NCBI GenBank assembly: GCA_015064625.1
Contig: SVRW01000005.1
Coordinates: 1-64,000, forward strand
DNA: 64,000 nucleotides
From: Oscillospiraceae bacterium
Lineage (GTDB): Bacteria > Bacillota > Clostridia > Oscillospirales > CAG-382
Direction: 5' to 3'
Below the pieces are notes generated by a model, which was not told the origin of the DNA, did no database searches, and worked only from the letters and a program-made list of their open reading frames with translations. Each line of letters starts with the position of its first letter. The stretch's first letter is position 1. Shown piece after piece: positions 43,417 to 52,010 of the stretch. The position numbers and the translations under genes are program-made.

Positions 43417-44667
43417 ATGATGAACAATATAAAAGAAAATCTCATAAATAAATGTGTATTGGCGAAGAAGGCGGGAAAGCTTCTTGCAGTTTCAACGGGA
43501 GAAGCAAGGAATAACGCCCTTCTTGCTATGGCAGATTCCCTTGAGAAAAATGAAAAATTGATTCTTGAGGCGAACGCTAAGGATATAGAAAAAGCGAAGG
43601 AAAACGGCATAAAAGAAGCGATGGTTGACAGACTTATGCTTAATTCCCAAAGAATTAAAGGGATATCTGACGCCATGCGCAAGGTTGCCGCTTTGCCTGA
43701 CCCGCTTGGCTCCGGCGAGGTGTGGACTCGCCCCAACGGACTTATGATACGAAAAGTTAAAGTTCCTCTGGGGAATATTGCAATAATTTATGAATCCCGC
43801 CCCAACGTTACGGCAGATGCGGTATGCCTTTGTATAAAGAGCGGCAATACTGTGTTTTTAAGAGGGGGAAAAGAGGCGTTTTTCTCCAATACGGCTATAA
43901 TTTCAGCTCTCAGAGAGGGATTGGAAAAATCGGGCTTTTCGGGCGATTTGATACAGACCCCCGATGATACTTCCCGTGAAACCGCAACAGCTCTGATGAC
44001 GCTTTCGGGTTACGTGGATTTACTTATCCCACGAGGCGGAAAAAGTCTTATTCGTTCCGTTGTGGATAATGCAACTGTCCCTGTTATTGAGACGGGCGCG
44101 GGAAATTGCCACGTTTACGTTGAGAAAACCGCTGATTTGGAAATGGCAGCAAGGATTGTAAAGAATGCAAAAATGCAACGCCCTTCTGTTTGTAATGCGG
44201 CAGAAAATCTTCTTGTTGATAGAGAAATTGCAAATGATTTTCTTCCCGTAATAAAAAAAGTTTTAGAGGGAACAGAGCTTCGTGGATGCGAGGAAACCGT
44301 TGGAATAATTGATGTTGCATCGGCTACGGAGGAAGATTTCTTTACGGAATATGACGATTATATAATGTCACTTAAGGTTGTTGACGGTTATAAGGAAGCG
44401 GTTGAGCATATTAACGTACATAGTACGGGACATAGCGAAGCAATTATCACAAGAAATACAGAAGCGGCTGATTATTTCACAGCGAATATTGATTCTGCCG
44501 CGGTGTACGTTAATGCATCAACAAGATTTACCGATGGTGAAGAATTTGGATTCGGCGCAGAGATCGGTATATCAACCCAGCGACTTCACGCAAGAGGTCC
44601 AATGGGACTTTCCGAAATGACAACAGTTAAATATATTGTAGTTGGAAACGGTCAGACCCGTGGGTGA
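43417..44667 (+). CDS. proA: Glutamate-5-semialdehyde dehydrogenase
   Basis: Second step of proline synthesis: reduces glutamyl phosphate. 416 residues, usual length. VPLGNIAIIYESRPNVT, the catalytic cysteine in QRPSVCNAAENLLVD, and DGEEFGFGAEIGISTQ are standard. proB is not in the window. GGTGAGG precedes two possible ATGs (43417 and 43420). Confidence 0.96.
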   Translation: MMNNIKENLINKCVLAKKAGKLLAVSTGEARNNALLAMADSLEKNEKLILEANAKDIEKAKENGIKEAMVDRLMLNSQRIKGISDAMRKVAALPDPLGSGEVWTRPNGLMIRKVKVPLGNIAIIYESRPNVTADAVCLCIKSGNTVFLRGGKEAFFSNTAIISALREGLEKSGFSGDLIQTPDDTSRETATALMTLSGYVDLLIPRGGKSLIRSVVDNATVPVIETGAGNCHVYVEKTADLEMAARIVKNAKMQRPSVCNAAENLLVDREIANDFLPVIKKVLEGTELRGCEETVGIIDVASATEEDFFTEYDDYIMSLKVVDGYKEAVEHINVHSTGHSEAIITRNTEAADYFTANIDSAAVYVNASTRFTDGEEFGFGAEIGISTQRLHARGPMGLSEMTTVKYIVVGNGQTRG

Positions 44668-44671
44668 TGAT

Positions 44672-45229
44672 ATGGAACAGCCGACTAAAAGACTTTACGT
44701 TCTTTTGATACGTTCAAGAAGTGTTCCTTCAATGCTTATAAGATTCTTTACTAAAGCAAAATATACTCATTCCTCGCTGGGATTTTCCGAGGACTGTATG
44801 CAGCTTTATAGCTTCGCGAGAAAGTATGAGAGCTTGCCTTTGCCAGGATGCTTTACCACAGAGAAAATTGATAGAGGCTTTTTGGGAAAAGACCCTGAGA
44901 CCCCTTGCGCGCTTTTTTACTTTGACGTTACAACGGACGTTTTTGAAAGTGTTAACGCAGAAGTTAACATGATGTACGAAAAACAGCATCAGTATAAGTA
45001 TAATTATTTAGGGCTTATTCTTTGCGGCTTAGGTATCGAAAAAACGAGAAAAAACAAGTATTTTTGTTCTGAGTTTGTGTCGCATATATTGAAGAAAACG
45101 GGCGCGTTGCCCATAGAAAAGCATCCATCTGTTTTCAGACCCGTTGATTTCTTGAAAATGGATGAACTTAAGCTGATATACGAAGGAAATATTGGCGGTT
45201 TAAGAGATAAAATACTCATAAACGTATGA
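44672..45229 (+). CDS. Permuted papain-like (NlpC/P60, YiiX-type) hydrolase
   Basis: 185 residues. KAKYTHSSLGF holds the candidate histidine (about 33) and KYFCSEFVSHILKKTG the cysteine (about 130), the His-before-Cys order of permuted NlpC/P60 enzymes. No signal peptide, so the site of action is probably cytoplasmic. The substrate (peptide, lipid or thioester) is not known. It starts 5 bp after proA, and 18 bp before nagZ. Confidence 0.7.
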   Translation: MEQPTKRLYVLLIRSRSVPSMLIRFFTKAKYTHSSLGFSEDCMQLYSFARKYESLPLPGCFTTEKIDRGFLGKDPETPCALFYFDVTTDVFESVNAEVNMMYEKQHQYKYNYLGLILCGLGIEKTRKNKYFCSEFVSHILKKTGALPIEKHPSVFRPVDFLKMDELKLIYEGNIGGLRDKILINV

Positions 45230-45247
45230 TAATTTTGGAGGACGGCT

Positions 45248-47095
45248 ATGAAAAACATTGTGAAAAGACTTGAAGGTAAAAAAATAACTACGGAAAACCT
45301 CATGTCTGTTATGACCCTTGAAGAAAAGCTGGGCCAGATGTTTATGCTTGATTTCCGCAGATGGAAGAATAAGGATGATAAGGAACAAAGTGACCATCAG
45401 GTGTTTTCTCCAGAGGTTAAAGAGCTTATCGGAAAATATGGCTTAGGTAACGTTATTCTTTTTGCGGAAAACTTCGCTGATATCGATCAGATAGTTAAAT
45501 TTAACCACGAATTGAAAAATTCCGTTGTCAACGGTATTCCTATGATTATAGGTGTGGATCAAGAAGGCGGCAGAGTCGTCAGAATGAATGACGGATGTTC
45601 AATGCCTGGTAATATGTGCGTTGGTGCAACGGATGATGCTGAAAATGCATATAAAAACGGGTACATAATCGGAAAAGAGCTTAAAGCTGTTGGTATTAAC
45701 TGCGATTTTGCTCCTTCAATAGATGTAAACAATAATCCTGCTAATCCCGTTATCAATCTCCGCTCATTTTCGTCCTCTCATACGTATGCTTCTCCTTATG
45801 GAGTTAAAATGGCTCAAGGTTTGCAGGACGCAGGCGTTGCTGCAACGGGCAAGCATTTCCCGGGGCATGGTGACACAAACGTTGATTCCCATACGGGACT
45901 CCCTGTTGTAAATAAAACTCTGGAACAGCTTATGGAAGCAGAGCTTATTCCTTTTATAGAAACGTCAAAATCGGGAATTTATATGTATATGACTGCCCAC
46001 ATGACGTTCCCTCTTATTGCTAAAGAAAGATATGTTTCCAAACAGACAGGTAAGGAAATGACTGCCCCTGCAACGCTCTCTAAAACCTTCCTTACGGATA
46101 TCCTCAGAGATAAATTGGGGTATGAAGGTGTTGTTATCACTGATTCTATGCAGATGCAGGCTATTTCAACTCATATGGGCTCACATCCTTCTTTGATAAA
46201 GGCTATAAACGCAGGCGTTGATATCTTGCTTATGTTTATAACCCTCAGAAACCTTGAGGATGAATACAAGCTTGCAGACGTTTTTACTGCATTGACCGCC
46301 GCTGTTAAAACGGGTGAGCTTTCAATGGACAGAATTAACGAATCCACAAAACGTGTTCTTGATTTGAAAATCAAGATGGGGCTTTTTGATGAAGAAGAAA
46401 AATCCCTTGAGGAAAAATTGGAATATGCAAAAGCCGTTGTAGGTTGCAAGGAACATAGAGAAATTGAACGTCAGATAACTGCAGACGGCATAACCGTTCT
46501 TGAAAATAACGGTGTTCTTCCCCTTGATCTTTCGGATAATAAAAAGGTTCTTTACGTTTCAGCGTATTCCAACAAAACAACTTCCTTTGAGTATGCAGTA
46601 AAACGCCTTGTTTCTGAAGGAAAAATCAAGAAATTTGAATACGATACCTACACGTATAACGGTAAATCAGCCATAACGGATGAACTGAAAGAGAAGGTTG
46701 ACAAAACGGATTACGTAATAGTGGTTACTGAAACGGAAGCCCCGGTTGCTTTCGATAAACCATACGTATCTTTCCCTGTATCTCTCTGCAAATATTGCAA
46801 AGAAACGGGCAAAAAAGTTGTTGTTATCAGTTCTTTCCTACCTTATGATGCTCCTGTTTATAAGGATGCAGACGCATTACTCCTTTGCTATTGCCCCAAA
46901 GGTATGTCAAAGGAAGCCGCAAGTGACTTGAATACTAATAAAGCGTATGGTGTTAACGTTGTGGTTGCAGTTGAGTGTGTTCTTGGCGGTATGACCCCTG
47001 GCGGAAAACTTCCTGTGGATATCTTTGAAGTGAAGCCCGATGGAAGTTATAATTTTGATAAAATTGAATATCCATTTGGATACTCAAAAAAATAA
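45248..47095 (+). CDS. nagZ: Beta-N-acetylhexosaminidase, GH3 (NagZ-like)
   Basis: Releases N-acetylglucosamine from muropeptides. 615 residues: an N-terminal GH3 barrel with KHFPGHGDTNVDSHTGLP (catalytic Asp-His pair, about 203-220) and nucleophile in VVITDSMQMQAIS (about 293-305). A C-terminal alpha/beta domain (about 400-610) is also present, as in Bacillus NagZ. Unlike the lipoprotein Bacillus enzyme it has no signal peptide, implying recycling in the cytoplasm. GGAGG precedes the ATG. Confidence 0.92.
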   Translation: MKNIVKRLEGKKITTENLMSVMTLEEKLGQMFMLDFRRWKNKDDKEQSDHQVFSPEVKELIGKYGLGNVILFAENFADIDQIVKFNHELKNSVVNGIPMIIGVDQEGGRVVRMNDGCSMPGNMCVGATDDAENAYKNGYIIGKELKAVGINCDFAPSIDVNNNPANPVINLRSFSSSHTYASPYGVKMAQGLQDAGVAATGKHFPGHGDTNVDSHTGLPVVNKTLEQLMEAELIPFIETSKSGIYMYMTAHMTFPLIAKERYVSKQTGKEMTAPATLSKTFLTDILRDKLGYEGVVITDSMQMQAISTHMGSHPSLIKAINAGVDILLMFITLRNLEDEYKLADVFTALTAAVKTGELSMDRINESTKRVLDLKIKMGLFDEEEKSLEEKLEYAKAVVGCKEHREIERQITADGITVLENNGVLPLDLSDNKKVLYVSAYSNKTTSFEYAVKRLVSEGKIKKFEYDTYTYNGKSAITDELKEKVDKTDYVIVVTETEAPVAFDKPYVSFPVSLCKYCKETGKKVVVISSFLPYDAPVYKDADALLLCYCPKGMSKEAASDLNTNKAYGVNVVVAVECVLGGMTPGGKLPVDIFEVKPDGSYNFDKIEYPFGYSKK

Positions 47096-47119
47096 ATATA
47101 TTTTGAAAGGATACTTATT

Positions 47120-47563
47120 ATGAGCAAAATTAAAAACAGAATAGTGTTGTGTGTGCTTCTCACATTTGTAGTTGTTTTTTCTTGTGCTTGCGACCTGGTG
47201 AAAGCTCCTGATTATTATGAGCTTAACGGAGATGACGTTGTAACCTCTTTCACAAAGGTAGTTGGCGACAGGAAAGTAAATACAAAGAAAATTGAGATGA
47301 CAAACGCAGTTCAGACCATTTCTTATTCCTACAAAAACGTTGTAGACGCCTATGGCGACGCAGAAAAGTATATTGACTTTTTGACAGGAGAGGAAGATTT
47401 TTATTATAACGGAATGTTGAATATGGACGAATCCGAGGACGAAGTCTCCCTTTCTAAAACCTCTCCCAAGGATGAAGAATACGAAATAACCGTAACCGTA
47501 ATATATAACGTAAATACTAAAGTGGTAAAAATCGTCGTTGAACGAGAGAAAATTATTGAATAA
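47120..47563 (+). CDS. Putative lipoprotein of unknown function
   Basis: 147 residues. Hydrophobic signal with the lipobox-like VFSC (cysteine about 22; a second Cys follows as SCAC). The mature part is mostly polar, ends in a beta-rich stretch (EYEITVTVIYNVNTKVVKIVV), and has no known motif. AAAGGA precedes the ATG, 24 bp after nagZ. Confidence 0.65.
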   Translation: MSKIKNRIVLCVLLTFVVVFSCACDLVKAPDYYELNGDDVVTSFTKVVGDRKVNTKKIEMTNAVQTISYSYKNVVDAYGDAEKYIDFLTGEEDFYYNGMLNMDESEDEVSLSKTSPKDEEYEITVTVIYNVNTKVVKIVVEREKIIE

Positions 47564-47577
47564 TCAGCAAAAATAAA

Positions 47578-47614
47578 TCACCCGATAGAGAAAATAAGTT
47601 TCTTTGTCGGGTGA
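47578..47614. terminator. Bidirectional terminator
   Basis: TCACCCGA pairs with TCGGGTGA, and inner GAGAAA with TTTCTT. TTTT follows rightwards. It lies between the convergent lipoprotein and membrane protein genes. Confidence 0.8.
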
Positions 47615-47630
47615 TTTTACATTTAAAAGG

Positions 47631-48173
47631 TTATTTGGATTTTTTATATTTGCTTTGAGATGATTTTTTGGAGGATTTTGAATTTTGGTTCTGTGATAGG
47701 AATTCGTTTCGAACCTCTTTGGCTGATTTAATAAACATATAATATGCTACACATTGTGAAATTAAGACAACCACATTCAAAATGCTTTCTGCGAGATAGC
47801 GATATGACACGGAAAATAAAGTTTTAAAGCTCGATAAAGAAAGTAATATGTAAACAACAAATAAAACTTTTGCTGCTTTTATATAACCTTTCTTTTCACA
47901 TGGATTTTTGCTTATACGTATACCCTGTATTGCAGGTAATATTGAAATAAAAATAATAAAAAAGGCAAATATATATAAAAAAATAAACGTTCCTTTTGCT
48001 ATATCTGAATATTCGGGAGAAAATTTTGAAATCAATGTGTCAAAATAACCGGTATACATGTTAAATATAACGTTTGCAACCGATTTAATAAAATCCACAA
48101 TTCCCAAAACAATTATTGATAATCCGCAAAAGTAAAGTTTTTTTCTGCTCGACAAACTTGTTCTTTTATCCAT
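47631..48173 (-). CDS. Four-helix membrane protein of unknown function
   Basis: 180 residues with four hydrophobic helices (about 12-37, 62-86, 100-122 and 132-152) and a lysine/serine-rich cytoplasmic tail (SKSSKKSSQSKYKKSK). I do not recognise a family. Codon use is more AT-rich than its neighbours (many TTT, ATA, AAA). AGGTG precedes the ATG; an upstream AT-rich promoter is probable but not clear. Confidence 0.7.
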   Translation of the reverse strand: MDKRTSLSSRKKLYFCGLSIIVLGIVDFIKSVANVIFNMYTGYFDTLISKFSPEYSDIAKGTFIFLYIFAFFIIFISILPAIQGIRISKNPCEKKGYIKAAKVLFVVYILLSLSSFKTLFSVSYRYLAESILNVVVLISQCVAYYMFIKSAKEVRNEFLSQNQNSKSSKKSSQSKYKKSK

Positions 48174-48303
48174 AAGACACCTCGATTAAAACGTTTATTG
48201 TTTTAGACAAGTTTATATTAGCACGTTTTCTTGTATTTGTCAATGTGTTTGTTGAAAAAATAATAACATTTTATGAAAACGTTTGAAATTCATCAAAATC
48301 GAA

Positions 48304-48340
48304 TGGGGTGTCACACAAACAAAGTTAGCGTGGCACCCCA
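48304..48340. repeat. Long hairpin of unclear origin
   Basis: TGGGGTGTCAC pairs with GTGGCACCCCA (one T-G pair) around a 15-base loop. It lies in the 264-bp gap downstream of rsmA, with no T run on the rsmA strand, so it need not be a terminator; it resembles small mobile-element ends. The rest of the gap shows nothing. Confidence 0.5.
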
Positions 48341-48437
48341 TTTTAGAAAAAATTATTCTTTAACAAATGAGCTTTTTATTTAGTCAAGCGGGTATTGAAT
48401 TTTAAATTTGACTTTTTCAATCGACCCGTGTTATTTA

Positions 48438-49253
48438 TTATTTTTCGTAAAGTATATCAGCAATTCTACTGTAGCCTTGAATATCCAAGGCTTCGCCTCT
48501 TATATCCTTGTTCCCCGTTGCTGTTTCCACCGCTTCTGTCAATATTTCCTTTGAATATTTGCCTGAAAAGGCTGTAAATAAGGAATTAACCAAAGTTTTT
48601 CTTCTGTTCTCAAAAGCGCCGTTTAAAACCTTAAAGAAAAGTTTTACGTCTTTAGGATTGACGGGCGGTTCTTTATGAGGGATTATTTGAATTACCGCAG
48701 AAGTCACTTTAGGCGGAGGTGAGAAAGCGGAAGGAGGGACGGTGAAAAGCTTTTTGGCCACACCGAAATATGAAACGTAAGCAGTGAAAGAACTATATTC
48801 CGCGCTTCCTGCCTTTGAACATATTCTGTCCGCAACCTCTTTCTGAACCATAACTGTTATGCTTTTGAATTTTACACCGCTTTCAAAAAGAGCTTCTAAA
48901 ATAGGCGTCGTTATATAATAAGGCAAGTTGGCGCAAACGCACACTTCCATATTAGGAAAATGTTCGTTTACAAGTTCCTTGACATCTACTTTAAGTATGT
49001 CCGAATTTATAAACTGTATATTATTTCTGTCTGCAAATTTTTCATTGAGTATAGGTAGAAGCTCTTCATCAATTTCAACGGAAACAACTTTTTTTGCAAC
49101 ATTTGCAAGTTTTTCTGTCAGTATTCCGAACCCTGCTCCTATTTCTAAAGCACCGTCTTCTTTTTCAATTCCACTTTCATGAGCGATTCTCAAAGGGAAT
49201 TTATCGGACGTCAGAAAATTTTGCCCATATTTTTTCTTTTTTACGAAGCTCAT
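48438..49253 (-). CDS. rsmA: 16S rRNA dimethyladenosine transferase
   Basis: Dimethylates two adjacent adenosines near the 16S 3' end. 271 residues from ATG 49253, which overlaps the upstream stop (ATGA); a longer frame to 49292 has no site. KKYGQNFLTSDKFPLRIA, IGAGFGILTEKLA (SAM), and the catalytic NLPYYITTPIL are present, with a C-terminal domain with the usual AFENRRKTLVNSL. Confidence 0.96.
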   Translation of the reverse strand: MSFVKKKKYGQNFLTSDKFPLRIAHESGIEKEDGALEIGAGFGILTEKLANVAKKVVSVEIDEELLPILNEKFADRNNIQFINSDILKVDVKELVNEHFPNMEVCVCANLPYYITTPILEALFESGVKFKSITVMVQKEVADRICSKAGSAEYSSFTAYVSYFGVAKKLFTVPPSAFSPPPKVTSAVIQIIPHKEPPVNPKDVKLFFKVLNGAFENRRKTLVNSLFTAFSGKYSKEILTEAVETATGNKDIRGEALDIQGYSRIADILYEK

Positions 49254-49819
49254 TCTGCAATATCTATTACCGTGAGGAATTTTGATTCGCAATCGACGGC
49301 AAATTGACCGTGAGGTGCATTTGCATCAAAATAAATGCTATCGCCCTCGGAAAGAAACAGAGTTTTTGAACCGATAGTAACACCTATTTTACCCGAAACA
49401 ACAAAGTTAAATTCCTGACCGCTGTGTGAAACCAAATCGGGAGTTTCATCGGTTGGCGAGATTGTAACAAGCATAGGCTCTTTGTTTCTTCCAATGTAGT
49501 TGAAAGCGAGAGATTCAAAATCGTATCCTTCGTATCTCTTTACTTTGATTCCTGTTCCCTTGCGGGTAACGCTGAATTCTTCAACCTTTGGTGTGTCGCC
49601 TGTAAGAATTTCCGTTGGGTCAACACCGAATACAGAAGAAATTGTATATATAATACTTATAGGAATATCTTCGTCACCGCTTTCATAAGAAACGTAAAGC
49701 TCGGGGGATATACCAACGCGGGAAGCTACTTCTTCCACGGACATATCAAGAACTTCTCTTAAATATTCTATTCTTTTTTTAAGCAAAACAACCTGTTCGG
49801 GTGTACCGTTTGATTTCAT
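49250..49819 (-). CDS. XRE-family regulator with cupin domain
   Basis: 189 residues. Helix-turn-helix (about 12-66) with MSVEEVASRVGISPELYVSYESG, then a cupin_2 domain (about 105-185; EFNFVVSGKIGVTIG and SIYFDANAPHGQF). Such proteins commonly sense small metabolites; the ligand is not evident. Translationally coupled to rsmA, a linkage that may be just operonic. Promoter at 49879-49907. Confidence 0.88.
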   Translation of the reverse strand: MKSNGTPEQVVLLKKRIEYLREVLDMSVEEVASRVGISPELYVSYESGDEDIPISIIYTISSVFGVDPTEILTGDTPKVEEFSVTRKGTGIKVKRYEGYDFESLAFNYIGRNKEPMLVTISPTDETPDLVSHSGQEFNFVVSGKIGVTIGSKTLFLSEGDSIYFDANAPHGQFAVDCESKFLTVIDIAE

Positions 49820-49878
49820 GGTCGAACCGCCTTTCCATAGCCTTTTTATCGAAAAAAATTATTTTGTTTCCTGAAAGA

Positions 49879-49907
49879 ATTTTATCACATTTCGGTCTTT
49901 TAGTCAA
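49879..49907 (-). promoter_or_regulatory. XRE-cupin/rsmA promoter within the queG-like 3' end
   Basis: Leftwards: TTGACT (49907-49902), 17-bp spacer ending TGTGA, TAAAAT (49884-49879). The -35 overlaps the last codons and stop of the upstream gene. Confidence 0.55.
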
Positions 49908-50682
49908 TATCCTTTTTTGAAATGTTTTGTATATTCTCGGTTATTGTTTTCCTTCCTCTATAAGAAAATGAATAGGAGTTGAAAGCGGAGTCGTCCATTG
50001 TTATTATATCCGAAAAATCTGAAATTTTACCCTTGTAAAAATATTCAAAGGGTGAAAGGAATGCCTTCTTGTTCAAAGGACATATTTCTTGACATATGTC
50101 ACAGCCCCATACGGTATTCGTTTCTCGGAGAAGCATCAGGTCTTCTTCTGTTTTCCGCTTCCTTTGAGATATAGCGGAAATACATTCTTCTTTTTTGGGA
50201 CACGCTTTTCCGCAAAGTCCGCAGTTGGAGCAAAGCTCCTTTTGCGGTAAAATACGACTTTCAAGCTTTGCAGTTGTAATTATCTCACCGATAAAAACGT
50301 ACGAGCCGTATTTTTCATTTATCAAAAGCCCGTTTTTTCCAATGCTTCCCAATCCGCCTTTTTTCGCTAGGGCCCTTTCGTTAAATGGAGAATGGTCGGC
50401 AAATCCGTGAAATTCGCTTTCGGGATAAAGAGAGCAAAGCTTTGGAATAAGCTTTAAAAACAGCTCTTTAGCAAATCCGTGATAATCCCTTATCCTTGCA
50501 AAATGAGCCAAGGGGTTTTTTTCTTCTCTGTCCGTTCTGTATGGAATAAGAAATACTATGACGCTTGAAGCGGCTTCCGGTAACAGACGAATGTTTATGA
50601 CGTCGTCGGAACAAAAGGGAAGGATAGAGAAATATTCTATTTTTTCTTCTTCGAAAAGCTTACAAAGAGAACTGTTTTCCAT
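49900..50682 (-). CDS. Short QueG-like iron-sulfur protein
   Basis: 260 residues from ATG 50682, after AAAGGAGA. The C-terminal half has two 4Fe-4S sets, CSNCGLCGKACPKKEECI (about 161-178) and CDICQEICPLNK (about 202-213). The N-terminal part is related to the DUF1730 domain of epoxyqueuosine reductase. QueG itself is about 380 residues with HEAT repeats; this form lacks them and may have another substrate. No other queuosine gene is nearby. Confidence 0.72.
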   Translation of the reverse strand: MENSSLCKLFEEEKIEYFSILPFCSDDVINIRLLPEAASSVIVFLIPYRTDREEKNPLAHFARIRDYHGFAKELFLKLIPKLCSLYPESEFHGFADHSPFNERALAKKGGLGSIGKNGLLINEKYGSYVFIGEIITTAKLESRILPQKELCSNCGLCGKACPKKEECISAISQRKRKTEEDLMLLRETNTVWGCDICQEICPLNKKAFLSPFEYFYKGKISDFSDIITMDDSAFNSYSFSYRGRKTITENIQNISKKDID

Positions 50683-50746
50683 TTCGCATCTCCTTTGAAA
50701 AATAAAGAAAAAAGCCGCGAACACGTCACGGCTTGATTTGAAACGA

Positions 50747-51016
50747 TTAGTCAGAAATGTAGGGAACTAATGCAAGCTCTCTTGCGCGTTTTACAGCAAT
50801 TGTAAGCTGACGCTGATGCTTTGCACATGTACCGGTAATTCTGCGGGGAAGTATTTTAGAACGTTCAGAGAGATTCTTTCTGAAGCTACCAACGTTTTTG
50901 TAATCGATATGCTCAATCTTTTCTGCGCAGAAGAAGCAAACCTTCTTCTTTTTGCGAGGACGGAAAGTTTTCTGAGCATCTCTGGGTTCTCTTACTTCTT
51001 TGATTTCCTTATCCAT
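50747..51016 (-). CDS. rpsR: 30S ribosomal protein S18
   Basis: 89 residues; [20 protein letters not shown] with a CxxC, then [32 protein letters not shown]. Pairs with S6 on the platform. Operon rpsF-ssb-rpsR. Confidence 0.97.
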   Translation of the reverse strand: MDKEIKEVREPRDAQKTFRPRKKKKVCFFCAEKIEHIDYKNVGSFRKNLSERSKILPRRITGTCAKHQRQLTIAVKRARELALVPYISD

Positions 51017-51055
51017 TGTTATCCTCCTATAATGATTTTGTTCTGAAATTTAAAA

Positions 51056-51493
51056 TCAGAACGGCAATTCGTCGTCTGTGGAAAGCTCTTCGAATGCGCC
51101 CATATCGGGAGCAGAGCTGCCGTAAGACGGAACAGATGGGGTTGAACCTCTGAAATCGGAGGAATCTGCATTCTTTCTTTCAACGAACGAAAGCTCGTCT
51201 GCTGCTACTGCATAAGAATATCTCTTTGCTCCTGTGCTGTCTGTCCATGTACGCTGTTGCATTTCGCCACATACAAGGATGGATTTACCCTTTGTAAAGA
51301 ATTTCGTTACGAATTCAGCTTTTTCACGCCAGCAAGTAACTTCAAAAAAGTCCGTAGCTTGTTCTCCTTGCTTGGAAAAACGTCTGCTTACAGCGATTCT
51401 GAATGAACAATAACTGATGCCTGTATTCGTTTGTTTCAATTCGGGGTCAGCAACAAGGTTGCCTATAAGAATTATCTTATTGAAAGATGCCAT
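51056..51493 (-). CDS. ssb: Single-stranded DNA-binding protein
   Basis: 145 residues: OB fold (about 1-105; NKIILIGNLVADPELKQTNTG and FFEVTCWREKAEFVTKF), a short disordered linker and the acidic tip DELPF, which recruits partner proteins. AGGGAGGAG precedes the ATG. Confidence 0.97.
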   Translation of the reverse strand: MASFNKIILIGNLVADPELKQTNTGISYCSFRIAVSRRFSKQGEQATDFFEVTCWREKAEFVTKFFTKGKSILVCGEMQQRTWTDSTGAKRYSYAVAADELSFVERKNADSSDFRGSTPSVPSYGSSAPDMGAFEELSTDDELPF

Positions 51494-51522
51494 TTTAAAA
51501 CTCCTCCCTTAAATAGTGGTTC

Positions 51523-51819
51523 TTATTCTTCGCACTTGATTGTGAGTGAACGAAGAATACCGTCGGTGATGTTAAGAATTCTCTTGAGCTCTGCAGGGAA
51601 AGCTGTGGGAGAGGTATACTTAACGTATACGTAGTAACCTTCTGTATAGTCGTCAATAGGGTAAGCAAGTTTTCTGTTGCCCCATTCTTCGGTCTTTTCA
51701 ACCGTTGCGTTTTCAGCGATAAGAGAAGTGAATTTCTCTTTCAAAGCGTTAACTGCTTCTTCGCCGAGGGCGGTATTGACAACGAAGGTCGTTTCGTACA
51801 AACCTGTTCTCTTTTCCAC
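51523..51819 (-). CDS. rpsF: 30S ribosomal protein S6
   Basis: 98 residues from GTG 51819, ten bases after AAGGAGG. GLYETTFVVNTALGEEA, WGNRKLAYPIDDYTEGYYVYV and the late NITDGILRSL fit S6. First gene of rpsF-ssb-rpsR. Confidence 0.95.
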   Translation of the reverse strand: MEKRTGLYETTFVVNTALGEEAVNALKEKFTSLIAENATVEKTEEWGNRKLAYPIDDYTEGYYVYVKYTSPTAFPAELKRILNITDGILRSLTIKCEE

Positions 51820-51834
51820 TTTGATTGCACCTCC

Positions 51835-51893
51835 TTCCGGACAAATGAGAGATACAAATTGCGCTTATTTGCATTTTTTGTGTATCTCCAAGG
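51835..51893 (-). promoter_or_regulatory. Leader hairpin of the rpsF operon
   Basis: On the minus strand GAGATACA...TGTATCTC pair, extended by AAATGC/GCAATTT; CCG follows shortly in TTTGTCCGGAAGGAGG, next to the ribosome-binding site. In other bacteria the S6:S18 complex binds such a leader through a CCG. Identity is tentative. Confidence 0.4.
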
Positions 51894-51922
51894 AGAAAAC
51901 CATTTAAGGCCTCTTACTGGTT

Positions 51923-51951
51923 ATTATAACAAAAAAAATCCCGATTGTCAA
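51923..51951 (-). promoter_or_regulatory. rpsF operon promoter
   Basis: Leftwards: TTGACA (51951-51946), 17-bp spacer, TATAAT (51928-51923), a perfect consensus. The -35 lies within the loop and stem of the prs terminator. Confidence 0.75.
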
Positions 51952-51983
51952 GTGCCAATATGGCTTTTAATCAATCGGGATTT
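51930..51983 (-). terminator. prs terminator
   Basis: Leftwards AAATCCCGATTG and CAATCGGGATTT pair around 24 bases with their own small stem (GCC/GGC), then a run of eight T. Confidence 0.82.
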
Positions 51984-52010
51984 AGTTTTTACAATTTGTT
52001 CACAAAGAAG

